Assembly (NCBI GenBank): GCA_025716855.1
Contig: JAIXMQ010000034.1
Location: 186,001 to 250,000 of the forward strand
Source: Pilaira anomala
Lineage: Eukaryota > Mucoromycota > Mucoromycetes > Mucorales > Mucoraceae
Reading direction: 5' to 3'
Length of the DNA stretch: 64,000 nucleotides
Below, piece after piece: positions 45,201 through 57,000 of the stretch. The notes beneath the pieces were generated by a model, which saw only the letters and a list, made by a program, of their open reading frames with translations, ran no database searches and was not told where the DNA came from. A program made the position numbers and the translations under genes. Within the stretch, counting starts at the first letter, position 1. Each line of letters begins with the position of its first letter.

Positions 45201-46608
45201 ACCAAGAATAATGGTTGTAGAAGAAGCAGCCGAAATGTTAGAATCACATATTATCTCTGCTCTTACAAACTCATTGGAACACTTAATTTTAATTGGGTAA
45301 GTTGTTGAAAAAAAAAAACATAATGTTAAAATCTATTAGATTATTTATAACTCTTTATCGCTCAGTGATCATCAACAATTACGACCTACAACCGCTGTAC
45401 ATGAATTAGCAGAGAACCATGCTTTAGGCGTTTCTCTCTTTGAAAGATTAGTGAAGAACCAATTTCCATTTACTAGACTTTCGCATCAAAGACGTATGCG
45501 TCCTGAAATTCGCTCTTTAATTAACCCTATCTACATGGACCCACCACTTCAAGATCATCCAGACGTTCTCAAACGTGCACCTATCAAGGGTATGGAGCAA
45601 TCGTTATTCTTTTTAGCACATACGGAAGATGAGACACATTTAAGCGATTCTGCTTCGAAGGTGAATGAACATGAAGCCAAAATGGCCGCCAAACTGTCCG
45701 TGTATTTGTTATTGCAAGGATATAAAACCGAAGACATCACGATTATTACTATGTATGCTGGCCAAAAATCATTGATAAAAAAGGCACTTCGGGAAGAACG
45801 AAGAGCATATACTGATCCTGAAACCATTCAAGTGAGTAGTGTAGATGGGTTTCAAGGTGAGGAAAATAAGATTATTATCCTTTCTCTTGTTCGAAGCAAT
45901 GCCAATGGTCAAATTGGTTTCTTAAAGGTTGTAAATCGTGTTTGTGTTTCTCTTTCGAGAGCAAAAGATGTAAGTTCATTACATATATATGTTACAGTAA
46001 ATAGAAACTTATACGTCTTTTCTTTTTTTTTTTAAAAAAAAATAGGGTTTTTATATTCTTGGAAATGCGTCCTTATTATGTGAACGAAGTGACCTTTGGA
46101 ACGAAATTGTTGCTAATTTAGAAAACCAACCAGCTAGAATGATTGGAACTAAATTACCTTTGAAATGTAAAAAGCATAATACAATTACAGAAGTTCAATG
46201 GCCTGTAGATTTTACAGAAGTGGAAGAAGGTGGTTGTACAAGACCTTGTGGCGAATTTCTTCCATGTGGACACAAGGTAAAAAAAAAAAACAAAAAGAAG
46301 CATAAAATACAAGTTTTATTGATAGACAATTAATTTTATTTATTTTTTAAAAAAAAAAGTGCACATTCAAATGTCATCCGTTCGATCATATGGATATTCG
46401 CTGTAACTTACAATGTCAAAAAGTATTACCTTGCAGACATACTTGTATCAGACGTTGTTGTGAACCTTGTGGTACATGTATTACTACTATTAACGTGAAA
46501 TTACCTTGTGGACATACAATGGAAGGTGAATGTAATTTCTTCCGTGACATGGCTAGTGGTAGAAAGACTGGCAAATGCCCTGTATGTAAAACTGTGGTTG
46601 TACCTTAA
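42270..46608 (+). CDS. rnhA: superfamily 1 RNA helicase with NFX1 zinc fingers, sex-locus helicase (8 exons, 1274 aa)
   Basis: ATP-dependent helicase of the ZNFX1/Upf1-like group. Exons: 42270-42331, 42408-43068, 43131-43851, 43930-45098, 45169-45296, 45366-45969, 46046-46276, 46360-46608, all in frame. Motif I is VQGPPGTGKTYVG, motif II VVEEAAEM (DEAA type, with Glu in first place), motif III GDHQQLRP, then SHQRRMRPEI (IV), VDGFQGEE (V) and NRVCVSLSRAKD (VI). An unusually large low-complexity insertion (acidic, Gln/Asn-rich) separates motifs Ia and II. The C-terminus has NFX1-type Cys/His fingers, CTRPCGEFLPCGHKC and LPCRHTCIRRCCEPCG. In Mucorales the gene beside sexM/sexP is named rnhA, and synteny supports that name here. 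Exon 2's acceptor was placed at 42407 because the nearer AG at 42425-42426 breaks the frame. Confidence 0.92.
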
Positions 46609-46776
46609 TTCTTTATTATACGTAAAAAAAATTAAATAAAAATAGCTTATTATTTGTATTTTCTCTTTTTTTTTTTCAAAATATTAAACTTGTGAATTTC
46701 AACAATTATTTATCAATTGCTTTAAAAATTACATGTTTATAATAAATAATAACTTTACTCAATTAACACATTTATG

Positions 46777-46808
<32 letters not shown>

Positions 46809-48542
46809 GAAGTGTGGCACGGATCAATTTTATTTTGTTCTATTTGGATTGTTTTAGTTACTATAGTAGTAATAAATATGATCCTTATTTCAATTGTATG
46901 TAATATGTGTGTAAATATGTAAAGCTATGCGACAGATATATATGTTTATTTATGTTCGTCATTCCATACAAACAGAATCATAAAAGAATGTTTAAATCTA
47001 TGAGTTACACCAGTTCACGCATAAACACTCAAGTCGAGTATAGGTTCTTATCTTTATATATAAATATATATAAAGATAACAATAAATTGAGTATATAATA
47101 TTACTCGTTTTCGATAATTTCAAATTGAACTTATACTTGTAAGAGTAATACATAATTTAGATAATGTGTATTAGTTGTGCCACATACACACAAAACTATT
47201 TTTTAGGAAGTAAAATAAAACGATTACTATTTCTCCTATAATATATTTTTTTATCAGATCATTTGTTTATTTTTCTAATTACGTTCTTGGATTTGACCCG
47301 ATATGTTTATATCAAACTTCTACAAGTCTTTTTAGGTATTCAATTTCAAAAATGTAGTATTTTGTTCATATGTAAATTCATTTAATTAAATATGTGATCC
47401 GACTTTTTCTTTTTTTTTTTTTCTTGACGATCTTTTTTTTATGCAGTGTGGCTTTTGAGTAACTCTATCCTTCTGTAATTCGGGTTCTGCATACTACACT
47501 GACTTTTTTGATTTCCCGAATAACAACATAAAGAGAGATTAGCTTATTTAATCTGATAAATGATAAGTTTTTGGGTTAGTATAAGTAATCAGACGCATTA
47601 GAAAGTAGTTGCGGTTTATAAATATGTATGTGATAACTGAGTGTAATAATTATTTATTGTACAAAACCATTTAAAAAAATTGCAAAAAGAATAAAACTTA
47701 TGTATATGTACACGATTGAGATATAAATTCCAACTATCGTGTTTAGTTATCGGTAAATCATTTAATAATATAACCCGATATCAACAAAGTATTTACGAAT
47801 GGAGTTATCTTGTGGTACAGACATTTGTCAAATAAAATTATTGATTAATTCCACCTAGTTTAATAGCGAACAAGCTGTGAAATTGTTATTTTCCGTATTG
47901 GTGAATGAAGAAAGGTCTGTATTATTATTATTTGTATCTTCATTGGCCTTTCTATCAAGTGCATAGAATACCATTCATTCCGTTACAATAGCAATTGTTC
48001 ATTTTTTCATACAACAAATAAAATATTTATCTTGTTTACTGATAACTAAAAGGTTTGAGCCTATGAAGTTTCAAAACAAAATGAAAAAAGAGGGAAAATC
48101 TAAGGATTGGTGCTAGCTACAAAGCCAATAAGCAGCTTCAAAAAAGCATCTATTCAGTATAGATTTCAAGTCACAAAGTTAATTTCATTTTTATAACTAC
48201 GGAGATAAGGTTTTAATCACGAAGAGAGAAACCATGTGCCCCCAAGTGTGTGTGAGAGGATTTTTTTTTTATATAGAAGTAACCATGAGTTCTTTTAACG
48301 AATCATTGACTGTTTATGATATTCTAAATTAATTAATGAAATGATAAGCTTTTTATCATGTTTTGAATAGCAAAGTTATTGGTCACTGATTTCAAATATA
48401 TTTTTGTTTGTATTACACAATCGACTCATAGATTTACTTTTCTCACACAATATTTCTTTTCCTTTTTTCTTTCTCTTTTATTACTGCTACTACTTTATTT
48501 TATAAAAACAAATAAACAAATAAACAAATAAATAAAACTTGA
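46609..48542. other. 1.9-kb gene-free region downstream of the helicase
   Basis: AT-rich, with T runs of more than 30 at about 46770-46806. It contains the promoter of the transcription factor gene at 48543, whose leader is pyrimidine-rich then has AAATAAAC repeats (48506-48534). No other gene supported. Confidence 0.5.
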
Positions 48543-50989
48543 ATGCCATTTGACACTATTGGAAGATCTCAAAAACGTACTCGATGTTCAATTTCACCTT
48601 TAGATGAATCAAAAGAAACTCAACAATTTTCGATATTTAATGATATTTCACCATTTCATAATAATAATAATAATAATAATAAATCACCTTCACCTCTAGT
48701 CAACGGATTTGATCATTATTATAATAAAAGAGATGAAAAAGAATCAGTTTACTCTTTATCCGTACCAACATCAGGAAATGCAACAACATTTTGGGAACAA
48801 CCTTCATTATCTATGCCAAGTTCAGCTGAGCTTGATATTTGGTCCAAGTTTAATCTATCTTATACAGAAGTTGGAATAAATATGGAAGCAAATGTTACTA
48901 GTGCATCAGATCTTCACTCTTTAATTGATGCGTTTGGTAAATTATGTAGTACGACCGATGTGCCACATGATCCCTATTCTCATTCACCACCTTTATTTCC
49001 TCTATCTCCAATGACAATGTCTTCTTCTAGTTGTGAAGAATATAATAATGTTTCATCAAATCAATCCGTTACAAGTGCAACGAGCAGTATTACACTCTGT
49101 AGAAATAAATCACATAAATTGAAACCTGTCAATTATTTTGCTTCAGTAAGTAGATTAGGTCAACAACTGACCCAACCTCATTCAAAGCATGGATTAATTA
49201 GCTTGAAACAAGTAGCAGATGCATGTATTGATACATACTTTACTTGTTGGATAAGAAATACACCCGTATTAAATAAAGAAGAATTCATGATATGGTATAA
49301 ATCACAATCTGATCCAACCAATACATTAATTGTAAATGCAATCTGTTTATTTGTATTTCGACATATGGTTTTACATCATTCAATACCAGGTGTAGAACAT
49401 TTCGTTTGTGATCAAGACAAGATATTGGAACAAGAAGAGTATTTCTTTGATACAGCCCGTGAATGTCTTTCACAATCATTTGATAAGAAACCAGATCGAT
49501 TCATGATTATTTCTTTATTATTAATGGTCTTTAGTGCTGAACCAAGTCGTAAACATCATTATGCTGGTATGGCTGTATCTGCTTTACATGAATTAGAAAT
49601 ATATCCTCGTACAATTGATGAAGCAGATGATGAATCTTATGAGAAAGAGATGGATACTCGTCTTTGGTGGTTTGTTTGGTCCTGGGATTTCTATCTTTAT
49701 TCTTCTGGTGGCTCACCAAAGAATACTCCTCAACCAAGGATTCCTGGTAGTGAAATTGATTATCCAAAAGTACTTGAACAAGACATTGATGAAAATGAAA
49801 TTGGTATTATTACCTATATTCATTGCTTACAGCTATGGAAGATTCAAGCTCATTTAATTTCAACTGTATATGAACAAGAATCTGATATGACTGTAGAACA
49901 ACTTCAAGAATATGATAGACAATTATTATCTTTTTATGCTGTCTTGCCAGATTATTTGAAATTTGATAGTGGATTTGAATATGGCCATGAAGATTTATTT
50001 TTAGCTTGTATTCGTGTAAATATCGAATACAATGCAACTCGTATCATCCTTCATAAACTATTTATACCAGATCAAAATGATTCTCGTCCAAGTCAATTCT
50101 CTTTAGAGTCTTTAAATATCTGTTTAAAGACGGCTTTGATTCAATTACCTGCACTTAATTCTGGTTCATTCCTTTCAAATGGTAGGTGCTCTTTTGATCG
50201 TGACGAGTTTTGGAGAGCAAGTGAAGTGATTTCGATGGCAATGGATACTTATCGTGCTTGTGCATCTATTGAAGACCGTGCATTAATCATAAAAGATATC
50301 TGTCCTGAAGATTTTGAAAATGGATTAACAAGAGCACTTGATATCTTGAAAAACACAATGGAATTTGAAGCGTTAAATCGAAATTGGATTCAAGTTGCAG
50401 ATTGGTTACAAGTAGAGATTCGAAGGCATCAACTCTATTCTAATCCTCGTTTCAAATTGACAGGTTCTACTTCTTCTAACGGTATTACTTCTCATAATAA
50501 AAAGAATAACTATTTCCTTGCAAATCTTAAAGCAGATGCTGAAAAGAGAAGACAAATGGGTGTAGCAGATACAAATAAGATAAAATGTGATTTATCAAGG
50601 CGAATGTCAGCAACACAAGATATGAATCATAATTCATTTTTACCGAACAAAAACGACCGCAATCAATCATCTTGGATGCAACACCAACAAGCTATTCCTT
50701 ATCCTACTATTAATACTACGACGACGACAACAGCAACAGCAAGTAATAACAATACTTTACTAAAAGTACCAGATACATATCCTATCAGTCCTTCACCCAT
50801 TTCATTCATTGATCAATCTAATCGATTTCAAAATAATAGTAATAGTAACATACCACAACAATTTACTACAAAATTTTCTTCTTCAACATCATCATCATCA
50901 AAAACTTCCACTACTACACACATGCCTTTTGTACAATATCAACCCAAACCTTCATTAAATCTATCTTCTGAATTGAAAATCAATACTGA

Positions 50990-51020
<31 letters not shown>

Positions 51021-51119
51021 GTCAACACTCCTTCCAATAAAAATCAACCGAAATTTAGATACTTCAGTCCAAGGAAAATGAACAAATATATGTTTATCGA
51101 TGATAATCCCATGTCATAA
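48543..51119 (+). CDS. fungal-specific transcription factor domain protein (858 aa)
   Basis: Probable nuclear transcription regulator. The middle region (about residues 215-520) resembles the fungal_trans / middle homology domain (PF04082): DACIDTYFTCWIRNTPVLNK, a downstream AGMAVSALHELEIYP and RLWWFVWSWDFYLYSSGG block, which is the usual 'A-x-x-x-A-x-x-L-x-L-h ... R-R-x-W-W-x-x-x-x-x-D' pattern. No Zn2Cys6 cluster is present in the N-terminal 200 residues, which are Ser/Asn-rich, and no upstream exon encoding one was found. Asn, Thr and Ser homopolymeric stretches lie at about 40-48 and near the C-terminus (810-845). Single exon with a clear ATG and no in-frame stop. It converges on glutathione reductase 2, 157 bp apart. 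Targets unknown. Confidence 0.82.
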
Positions 51120-51276
51120 AATAAAATAAAACTCTCATATTCATTCCATTTCCTTTTTCGCATAACTAAATAAAATACTTTTTCTATTTATTTTGATAAT
51201 TATTTCATATAAAAAAAAATCTATTTAATAGTATACATTTTAAAATTACAATTTTTTTTGTTTTTTGTTTGTTTGT

Positions 51277-52757
51277 TTAACGCATGGTAACTAATTCTTC
51301 AGCAGCAGTAGGATGAATAGCAACACAAGAATCAAAGTTGGCTTTGGTAGCACCCATACGAACAGCAACACCGAAACCTTGAAGGATTTCATCACTACCT
51401 CTACCCAAGATATGAACACCTACGACCTTTTCATCTGCACCAGCACATACTAATTTATAAGCAGTAGGTTCCTTATGTTCAAGCATAGAGAAATACATGT
51501 TTGTGAACTTGGATGTATAGGTCTTTACGTTCTCGGTACCAAACTTTTCACGGGCCTCAGGTTCAGTGTATCCAATAGTACCAGCAGTAGGATGAGAGAA
51601 GACAACGGTAGGAATATTCTCATACTCGAGTCTAGATTCCTTGAATTGTTCACCACCAAAGAGACGATCAGATAATTTACGACCGGCAGCGATAGCAACA
51701 GGAGTTAATTCAGCAACACCACATGCATCACCTAATGCATACACATTTTCTTGAGTTGTGTTTTGATAGGCGTCAGCAACAATATATCCCTTTTCTGTGA
51801 GTTGAACGTTGGCTGATTCCAAGTTGAGTTTCTTGATATTGGGTAATCTACCTACAGCCCAAACAACAGCATCTACTTCTAAAGTTTCAGGGGTTCCATC
51901 TGATTCGTATTGAATAGTGATGGGACCAGATTCGTTTTCACGAACTAAGGCGTTGACTTTAGCGTCAAAAGCGAAATTGACACCGACGGATTGCATTTCC
52001 TTTAATAAGTTGTCTTTGATGATCGGATCGAAGTTACGAAGGATTTGCTTTGTACGAGAGAAGACGGTGGTTTGAGTACCTAATGTGTTGAAAATACCTG
52101 CTAATTCAACACCAATGTATCCTGTACCGATCACAGCTACACGCTTAGGTTGATGTTCAAGGTCAAAAAATCCATCCGAATCAATACCATAATGAGCTCC
52201 AGGAATATCAGGGATTAAAGGATGACCACCTATTATTTGATGATGATGATGATGGTTAGTTTCTTCCTCTCAATAATAATCTTTAACTTTTGTTTTTTTT
52301 TTTTTTTACCTGTAGCAATTAAGATTTTCTTTGCTTGAACTTCCATAGACTCGGATTCAGATGTTTGAACACGCACAGTATTTTCGTTGACAAAGCTAGC
52401 AAAGCCTTGAATATGTTCTACCTTATCATTACCTAAGTTTCTTTCATAGATACCATTTAATCGCTTGACATAAGCATCACGCTTTTCTTTCATAAGTTCC
52501 CAGTTAAACTTGACAGGCTCTTGGTCACCAAAACCATAATGTTTAGCATCACGAAGGGCTTCAGCGACAGAAGCAGCATTCCACATGACTTTCTTGGGAA
52601 CACAACCGACATTAACACAAGTTCCACCTAAACGATGTTGAGCTTCAATAAGTGCTACTTTAGCTCCGTGAATGCCACTTGCTCTTCTGGCTGAGGCAAG
52701 CCCACCTGAGCCACCACCAATTACGAGGTAGTCATAGATAGGCTTAGTTGAGAGCAT
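51277..52757 (-). CDS. glutathione reductase, copy 2 (2 exons, 466 aa)
   Basis: Same reaction as copy 1. Exons from the 5' end: 52310-52757 and 51277-52229. FAD motif GGGSGG at about residues 14-19, redox pair Cys47/Cys52 in [18 protein letters not shown] motif [13 protein letters not shown], catalytic His in AIHPTAAEE. The two copies match at nearly every motif and differ by conservative changes, so they are paralogues, not an assembly duplicate. The single intron lies after ILIATG, at a different place from copy 1, and each copy lacks the other's intron. The N-terminus starts directly at the FAD domain, indicating a cytosolic enzyme. I recall a glutathione reductase gene (glrA) being reported near some Mucorales sex loci; this copy is the better positional candidate, which I cannot verify. 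Confidence 0.95.
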
Positions 52758-53299
52758 TCTTTTAATGATATAAGACAGTTTTTAAAAAGTAAGTTGCTTT
52801 TGAAAAAATAAGTTTCTTTTCGAAAGCAAAGTGTTTGAAAGAAAAATATTTTTTCCTTTTTTCTAGATTTTAAAAATAAAGGGCGGTTACTGAAAAAAAT
52901 ATGAAAGGATTTGATTTGTCATCGATTGATTATTTCTCATTACGTTTTTGAACGTAAAAATTTGAAATTTATGGTTGGTGCGTATTACAAATATATGTTG
53001 GCTTAATAATCAGATATTTGATGCTAATTTGTCCAACTCTTTGAATTTTTTACTGCTCCTATGAAGTCTCTGAGCTGGTACTGGTCTCAGGCACAAGAAG
53101 CTTTGTAAATTATACATGTAAAAAAGATATGGAAAATGTATGAAAAAAGGGTTTATTTTGAGTTAATGGTGTTTATAAAATGAGGCAACACCCTCTTCGT
53201 CATCACTGGCTTCATATGGCGAGGAAGTTGATCGGTCGTTGGTAATCGTGTTGAACCAATGATCCCCAGAAAAGGTCCAACCGTTTTCATCGAACACAC
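52758..53299. other. gene-free stretch upstream of glutathione reductase 2
   Basis: Promoter side of the reductase gene; A/T-rich, no gene or RNA supported. Its far end grades into the decayed gene at 53.3-55.3 kb. Confidence 0.45.
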
Positions 53300-53564
53300 A
53301 GTCTTTGTACGTAGGATTCAGGTCTTGTTTTTTTTTTCGTGCGATAAACTTAACAATTTATTCATAATTGATGTCGGAGCACAGCCAAACAGGTAAGTAG
53401 GTAAAGCAGGTTTTGTGTTTGAAGGAGGGGCATAGTAAGAGTCACGAATCCAATAGATACGTGGATCAAGGTTCGTTTCATCACTATTGGCTCTTCCAAG
53501 AGCTGTTTCCACAGAGTGTTTGGTAGCCAGAGACTCTTCAATAGCATCGGCGATACAGTACATA

Positions 53565-53718
53565 CCCGCTCTCTATTTAAGGCCGTTCGATTTAAGGCCA
53601 TTTCCGATTTAAGGCCGCAATTTTCTGAAAATTTTGACCATATTTAATTTTCTCAAGTCAGAAATAAGGCCATGATACGATTTAAGGCCACAAAAGTCTG
53701 AACTTTTTTTTCAGCGGG
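53565..53718. mobile_element. MITE-like insertion, 154 bp, TA target duplication
   Basis: The element starts CCCGCT and ends AGCGGG, a perfect 6-bp terminal inverted repeat, flanked by TA on both sides (53563-53564 and 53719-53720), the usual target duplication of Tc1/mariner-type elements. Inside, the motif ATTTAAGGCC occurs four times (about 53573-53690) plus a shorter AATAAGGCC. It has no coding capacity. It sits inside a decayed gene between the SCFFS-coding block and the YCIADAIEE-coding block. The terminal repeat is short, so the call rests on it together with the TA sites and the interrupted reading. Confidence 0.55.
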
Positions 53719-55130
53719 TACGGTACCACTAAAGAAACAAGAAGAGCCACCAATTTGAACAGACCAGCCCATACTAACATTTGATTTGTTTCGAGGAATT
53801 ATTGAAATAAGGTTGTCCATTATGTCCTTTGATTCTCTGTTTAGTTTTCCTTCATCATCTATGGTTTTATTGTCTCCATCATGGCTTGCAATTTCACCAG
53901 CACATATATCAATGTCGCGATTGTTATGTCTAAATAGCAGCCTAAGATCAATTTTGAAGCCTATTATTTTAGATGTATCGGACGAATGTGCATATACAGT
54001 TGAGATTTGTTTTCAATAGATTTATAATATATAGTTTCCCCACTAATAACGAACTAATGTTAGTCATTTATGTCTACAAGTCATTTACTATTACTCACGT
54101 TTTAATCTTGATGTTTCCAGAGGCGGGAAAGAGATACTCAAAGAAATTAGACCATACTACACGTAAATAATCATTTTCGGAGAAAGCAGGAGGATCAACT
54201 TTAATCAACATAGTGGGATGCATCTGTATGAGGTTTAGCCTAACACCAATCAAATCAATATACTGATTATATAATTAAAGTATCCTATTATCAGAGACTT
54301 ACATATGTTCACATAATTTCAAACAAAAGAAATGTTGTGTTTTAAGGTGTTTTGGGAATATTTGATAAAGATACTTCAATCCAAAACTAATGTCTCTTGT
54401 ATTTTTAATGGTCTAAAAAAAGGAACGAGTTATTTTGTGTTTTATTTAGCTGCTATTACTGTTTACTTACATAAGTCACAATTTTCCAAGTAGAAAGGAT
54501 TAGATCATAAACAGGAATCAAGGTAATATCATATTTTTTAGTATACATTTTGACCAAGAATTCCCATTCACCGTTTTTAAACAAAGATTTTTGAGAGCTT
54601 TCCGTAATATCACAGATGTCTAAAATTGAAGATAAACCATTCCTACAAATTTTAAGAGGGTCAATAACAAGGTGCATATAAAACATGTACAAGCTTTAGT
54701 ACACTAACGTCATAATTTTGTAATCTCTTGAATTACAAGCAGTCCCGTCATTGAATAATTCAACAGCTTTTCTTTTTATAATTGTACCGACAGATAAATT
54801 ATTATCACTGAACAGTACATTATCAATTTCAGACTAGAATAAATACAATATTTTAATATTGTGTAAATGTTGCATGACAATTGCTTACCAGCGTGCTTGC
54901 ATCTACTTCATCAGACTTTTGCTTCTTTGAATTGTCTTTATCATTGCTCCTCAAGCTTGCTTTTCTTTTATTAAAAGTTTCATCTAAAGATGCTAACCAA
55001 TTAGTCAAGCCTCGAGGGCGCTCCTTAAACTTAGTACAAACCCTTTTTTTCATCCAAATTAAAAACATCTCTTGCTGTTTTATCGATAGTCTCCCGCGCA
55101 GTATTATTCAATCTTTCCTATTTCATAGGA

Positions 55131-55170
55131 AGTAGCAAAGCACGTTTTCCTTTCATCGTGCTTTGTTACT
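55131..55170. repeat. inverted repeat, 14-bp arms with one mismatch
   Basis: AGTAGCAAAGCACG and CGTGCTTTGTTACT are reverse complements except for one G-T position, with a 12-base loop. It lies inside a probable intron of the decayed gene at 53.3-55.3 kb. It could be a short element end or a chance palindrome. Confidence 0.6.
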
Positions 55171-55769
55171 TGCCTTAATTTCTATTCTCTTCATATGCTC
55201 ATCCCATAATTTCACAGCAGTCCGACATCCTTGATTCATCCACCGAGGAAGGAGCGTAAGCCAAACTGTGAGCAGCTTCATGGTTGAGGTGGAGAAGATA
55301 TTCAAGGTAGGCAAGATGTTTTTTCTTTTCAACTATACTATTGATAACAACATGTTGTATGCAGGTTTTTTTTTTCTTGGAACAATCTCTTCTCTAGATA
55401 AGGAATGTGGCAAAAGAAGAGATTAAAAACTGTAGCGTTAAGGAAGGAAGATTCATTTTGGAATATATATAAAAAGAAGAAAGTGAAAGAAAAGAACAAA
55501 ATAAAAAAAATAAGATTATTTATAATGAACCCCCCCCCCCCTGTTTGTCTGGCGTATGAGAAAAAAAACCTGTCTGTATGCCATGTGAAAAAAAAATTGA
55601 TGTAATGGTGTATTTCATGCAAAAGTTATAAAAAACCTTATTCACGTGACAATGTGCCTTGTTATACTTTTTATAAATCCGGATAAAAGTCATCCGTGAT
55701 TTTACTACCTTTTTTTTTACTACTCTTTTCCCCGCCCTCCAAAAAATTTTAGGGTATTTTTACAAAAAA

Positions 55770-56345
55770 ATGATTTTTCCCATTGTTTTGTTGGTTAGTA
55801 ACATCTTTATTCAAGCGTTGAACAATAAGCTCCTGCGCTGCGGCGAGAAATTTCCAATGTCTACCAGTGTATATGAATATGCTGCTCTCATAGGAGTTAC
55901 AATGGATAATGGTATACATGTTTCTCGCGTTATTATTATTCATCATAATGAGAAGTTTGTCATTATTCTTCAATTTTTTATCACTCCATTTGAAGTAATT
56001 TGAGATAATAACTTATTTAAAATTTCATTCCAAAGGGTCTACCTTAGAATACACAGCTGAGGCTCTATATAAGTATTTGTATAAACGGAAATTCAAGTTT
56101 TCAAAAGAAGTGCATGCAACCACTACTAAAAGTCAATAGAGGATGGTTATTCTTTTTTTTTTTTTTTTTTTTTTTTTTTTCAGCCTGAAGGTCTTTTTTG
56201 TGAAATGCATGAATTATATTTTGATCCAGTATTGACCTTTGATGAAATTTGATGAATTTTCAATTCTTGTTCAAGAACCTCAACGCTACCATTTTATTTA
56301 CAAGGCAACTGTAGAAAAAGTGAATTATGTTTTAATGAAATAGAA
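55770..56345 (+). pseudogene. unidentified relic with coding-like blocks
   Basis: Plus-strand frames give VTMDNGIHVSRVIIIHHNE (about 55890-55960), then, after a possible intron ending in TTTTCAG at 56183, PEGLFCEMHELYFDPVLTFD (about 56184-56243) and, one frame over, DEFSILVQEPQRYHFIYKAT (about 56250-56312). A frameshift near 56245 separates the last two. I do not recognise the family; the amino-acid pattern looks like real protein rather than noise, but no start or end is clear. Confidence 0.25.
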
Positions 56346-56429
56346 TTGTCGGTTTTTTTAACCAAATTAACGTCTTTGAAATGAGCATAGTATTACTTGG
56401 AAACATATTTAAAACGGAACTTTATTATA

Positions 56430-57000
56430 GCGATTGATTATTTGATGTTAAGAATGACTAGCGAAGCCATGAAGATCACTTATGAGTAATTCTACAGGTT
56501 CTCCTCAGTCAATAGTCGACCACGCTTCATTTTCCCTTTAACTAGCGGCCAAAACTGCCCAATGGGATTAAATTCGGGTGAGTAAGGAGGCAAGTACATA
56601 ACTCTGTATCCTCTGCATTCAATTTCCCGTTTCATAGGTTTGCTTAAGAGGGCTCTCAATGACATCACACCCGTTTTCTGTATCTAGCTTAGTAGCACCA
56701 TTTTTTAAAGCTCATGAAATTGATGAATTGCTTTTCCCATCTTAAAAGTATAGTTCTCCTTGTAAAGGAGTTGTATCAACGCCTACTTCTAATACGGCGC
56801 TTGGAAATTCATAGCTCCATGCTATGTATTATATTGAAGACGTATTTATATACTGCATTTGGTTTCAATAAGGTGATTCTCACTGAATGCCACTTCATTA
56901 TGGTAGTCTTTTTAGGTGATAGTATTGTTAGGTTGTGATTTTTAATGCCTCATACTATGTACCGAATAAAAAAGTTGTATTCTCTGATCGCTGATTCTTG
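56430..57000 (-). pseudogene. Tc1/mariner-type transposase relic
   Basis: Near 56530-56640, minus-strand translation gives YLPPYSPEFNPIGQFWPLVK followed by GKMKRGRLLTEENL, the conserved C-terminal DDE block of Tc1-like transposases (usual form YSPELNPIEQFW). Upstream (56640-56760) a weaker block contains KAIHQF and REIECRGYRVM. Stops occur in every frame, and no intact ORF or DNA-binding domain remains. The Glu of the usual NPIE is Gly, so the catalytic triad is incomplete even in the readable part. Confidence 0.65.

Larger units (their letters stand above)
53300..55300 (-). pseudogene. broken multi-exon gene of unknown family
   Basis: Minus-strand frames, linked by plausible GT-AG introns, give coding-like blocks: ERLNNTARETIDKTARDVFN (about 55110-55060), RPRGLTNWLASLDETF (about 55000), VLFSDNNLSVGTIIKRKAVE (about 54800), GLSSILDICDITESSQKSLF (about 54600), TIKNTRDISFGLKYLYQIF (about 54400), NDYLRVVWSNFFEYLFPASG (about 54150), GFKIDLRLLFRHNNRDIDIC followed by AGEIA (about 53950-53880), SVQIGGSSCFFS (about 53740), and YWIRDSYYAPPSNTKP (about 53450). 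Stops lie between some blocks, and a 154-bp inserted element splits it at 53565-53718. The spacing of D..., D and GE-x-A in the GFKIDL block faintly recalls a PD-(D/E)XK nuclease core, a guess only. The look is of a multi-copy Mucorales family of unknown role. Confidence 0.5.
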
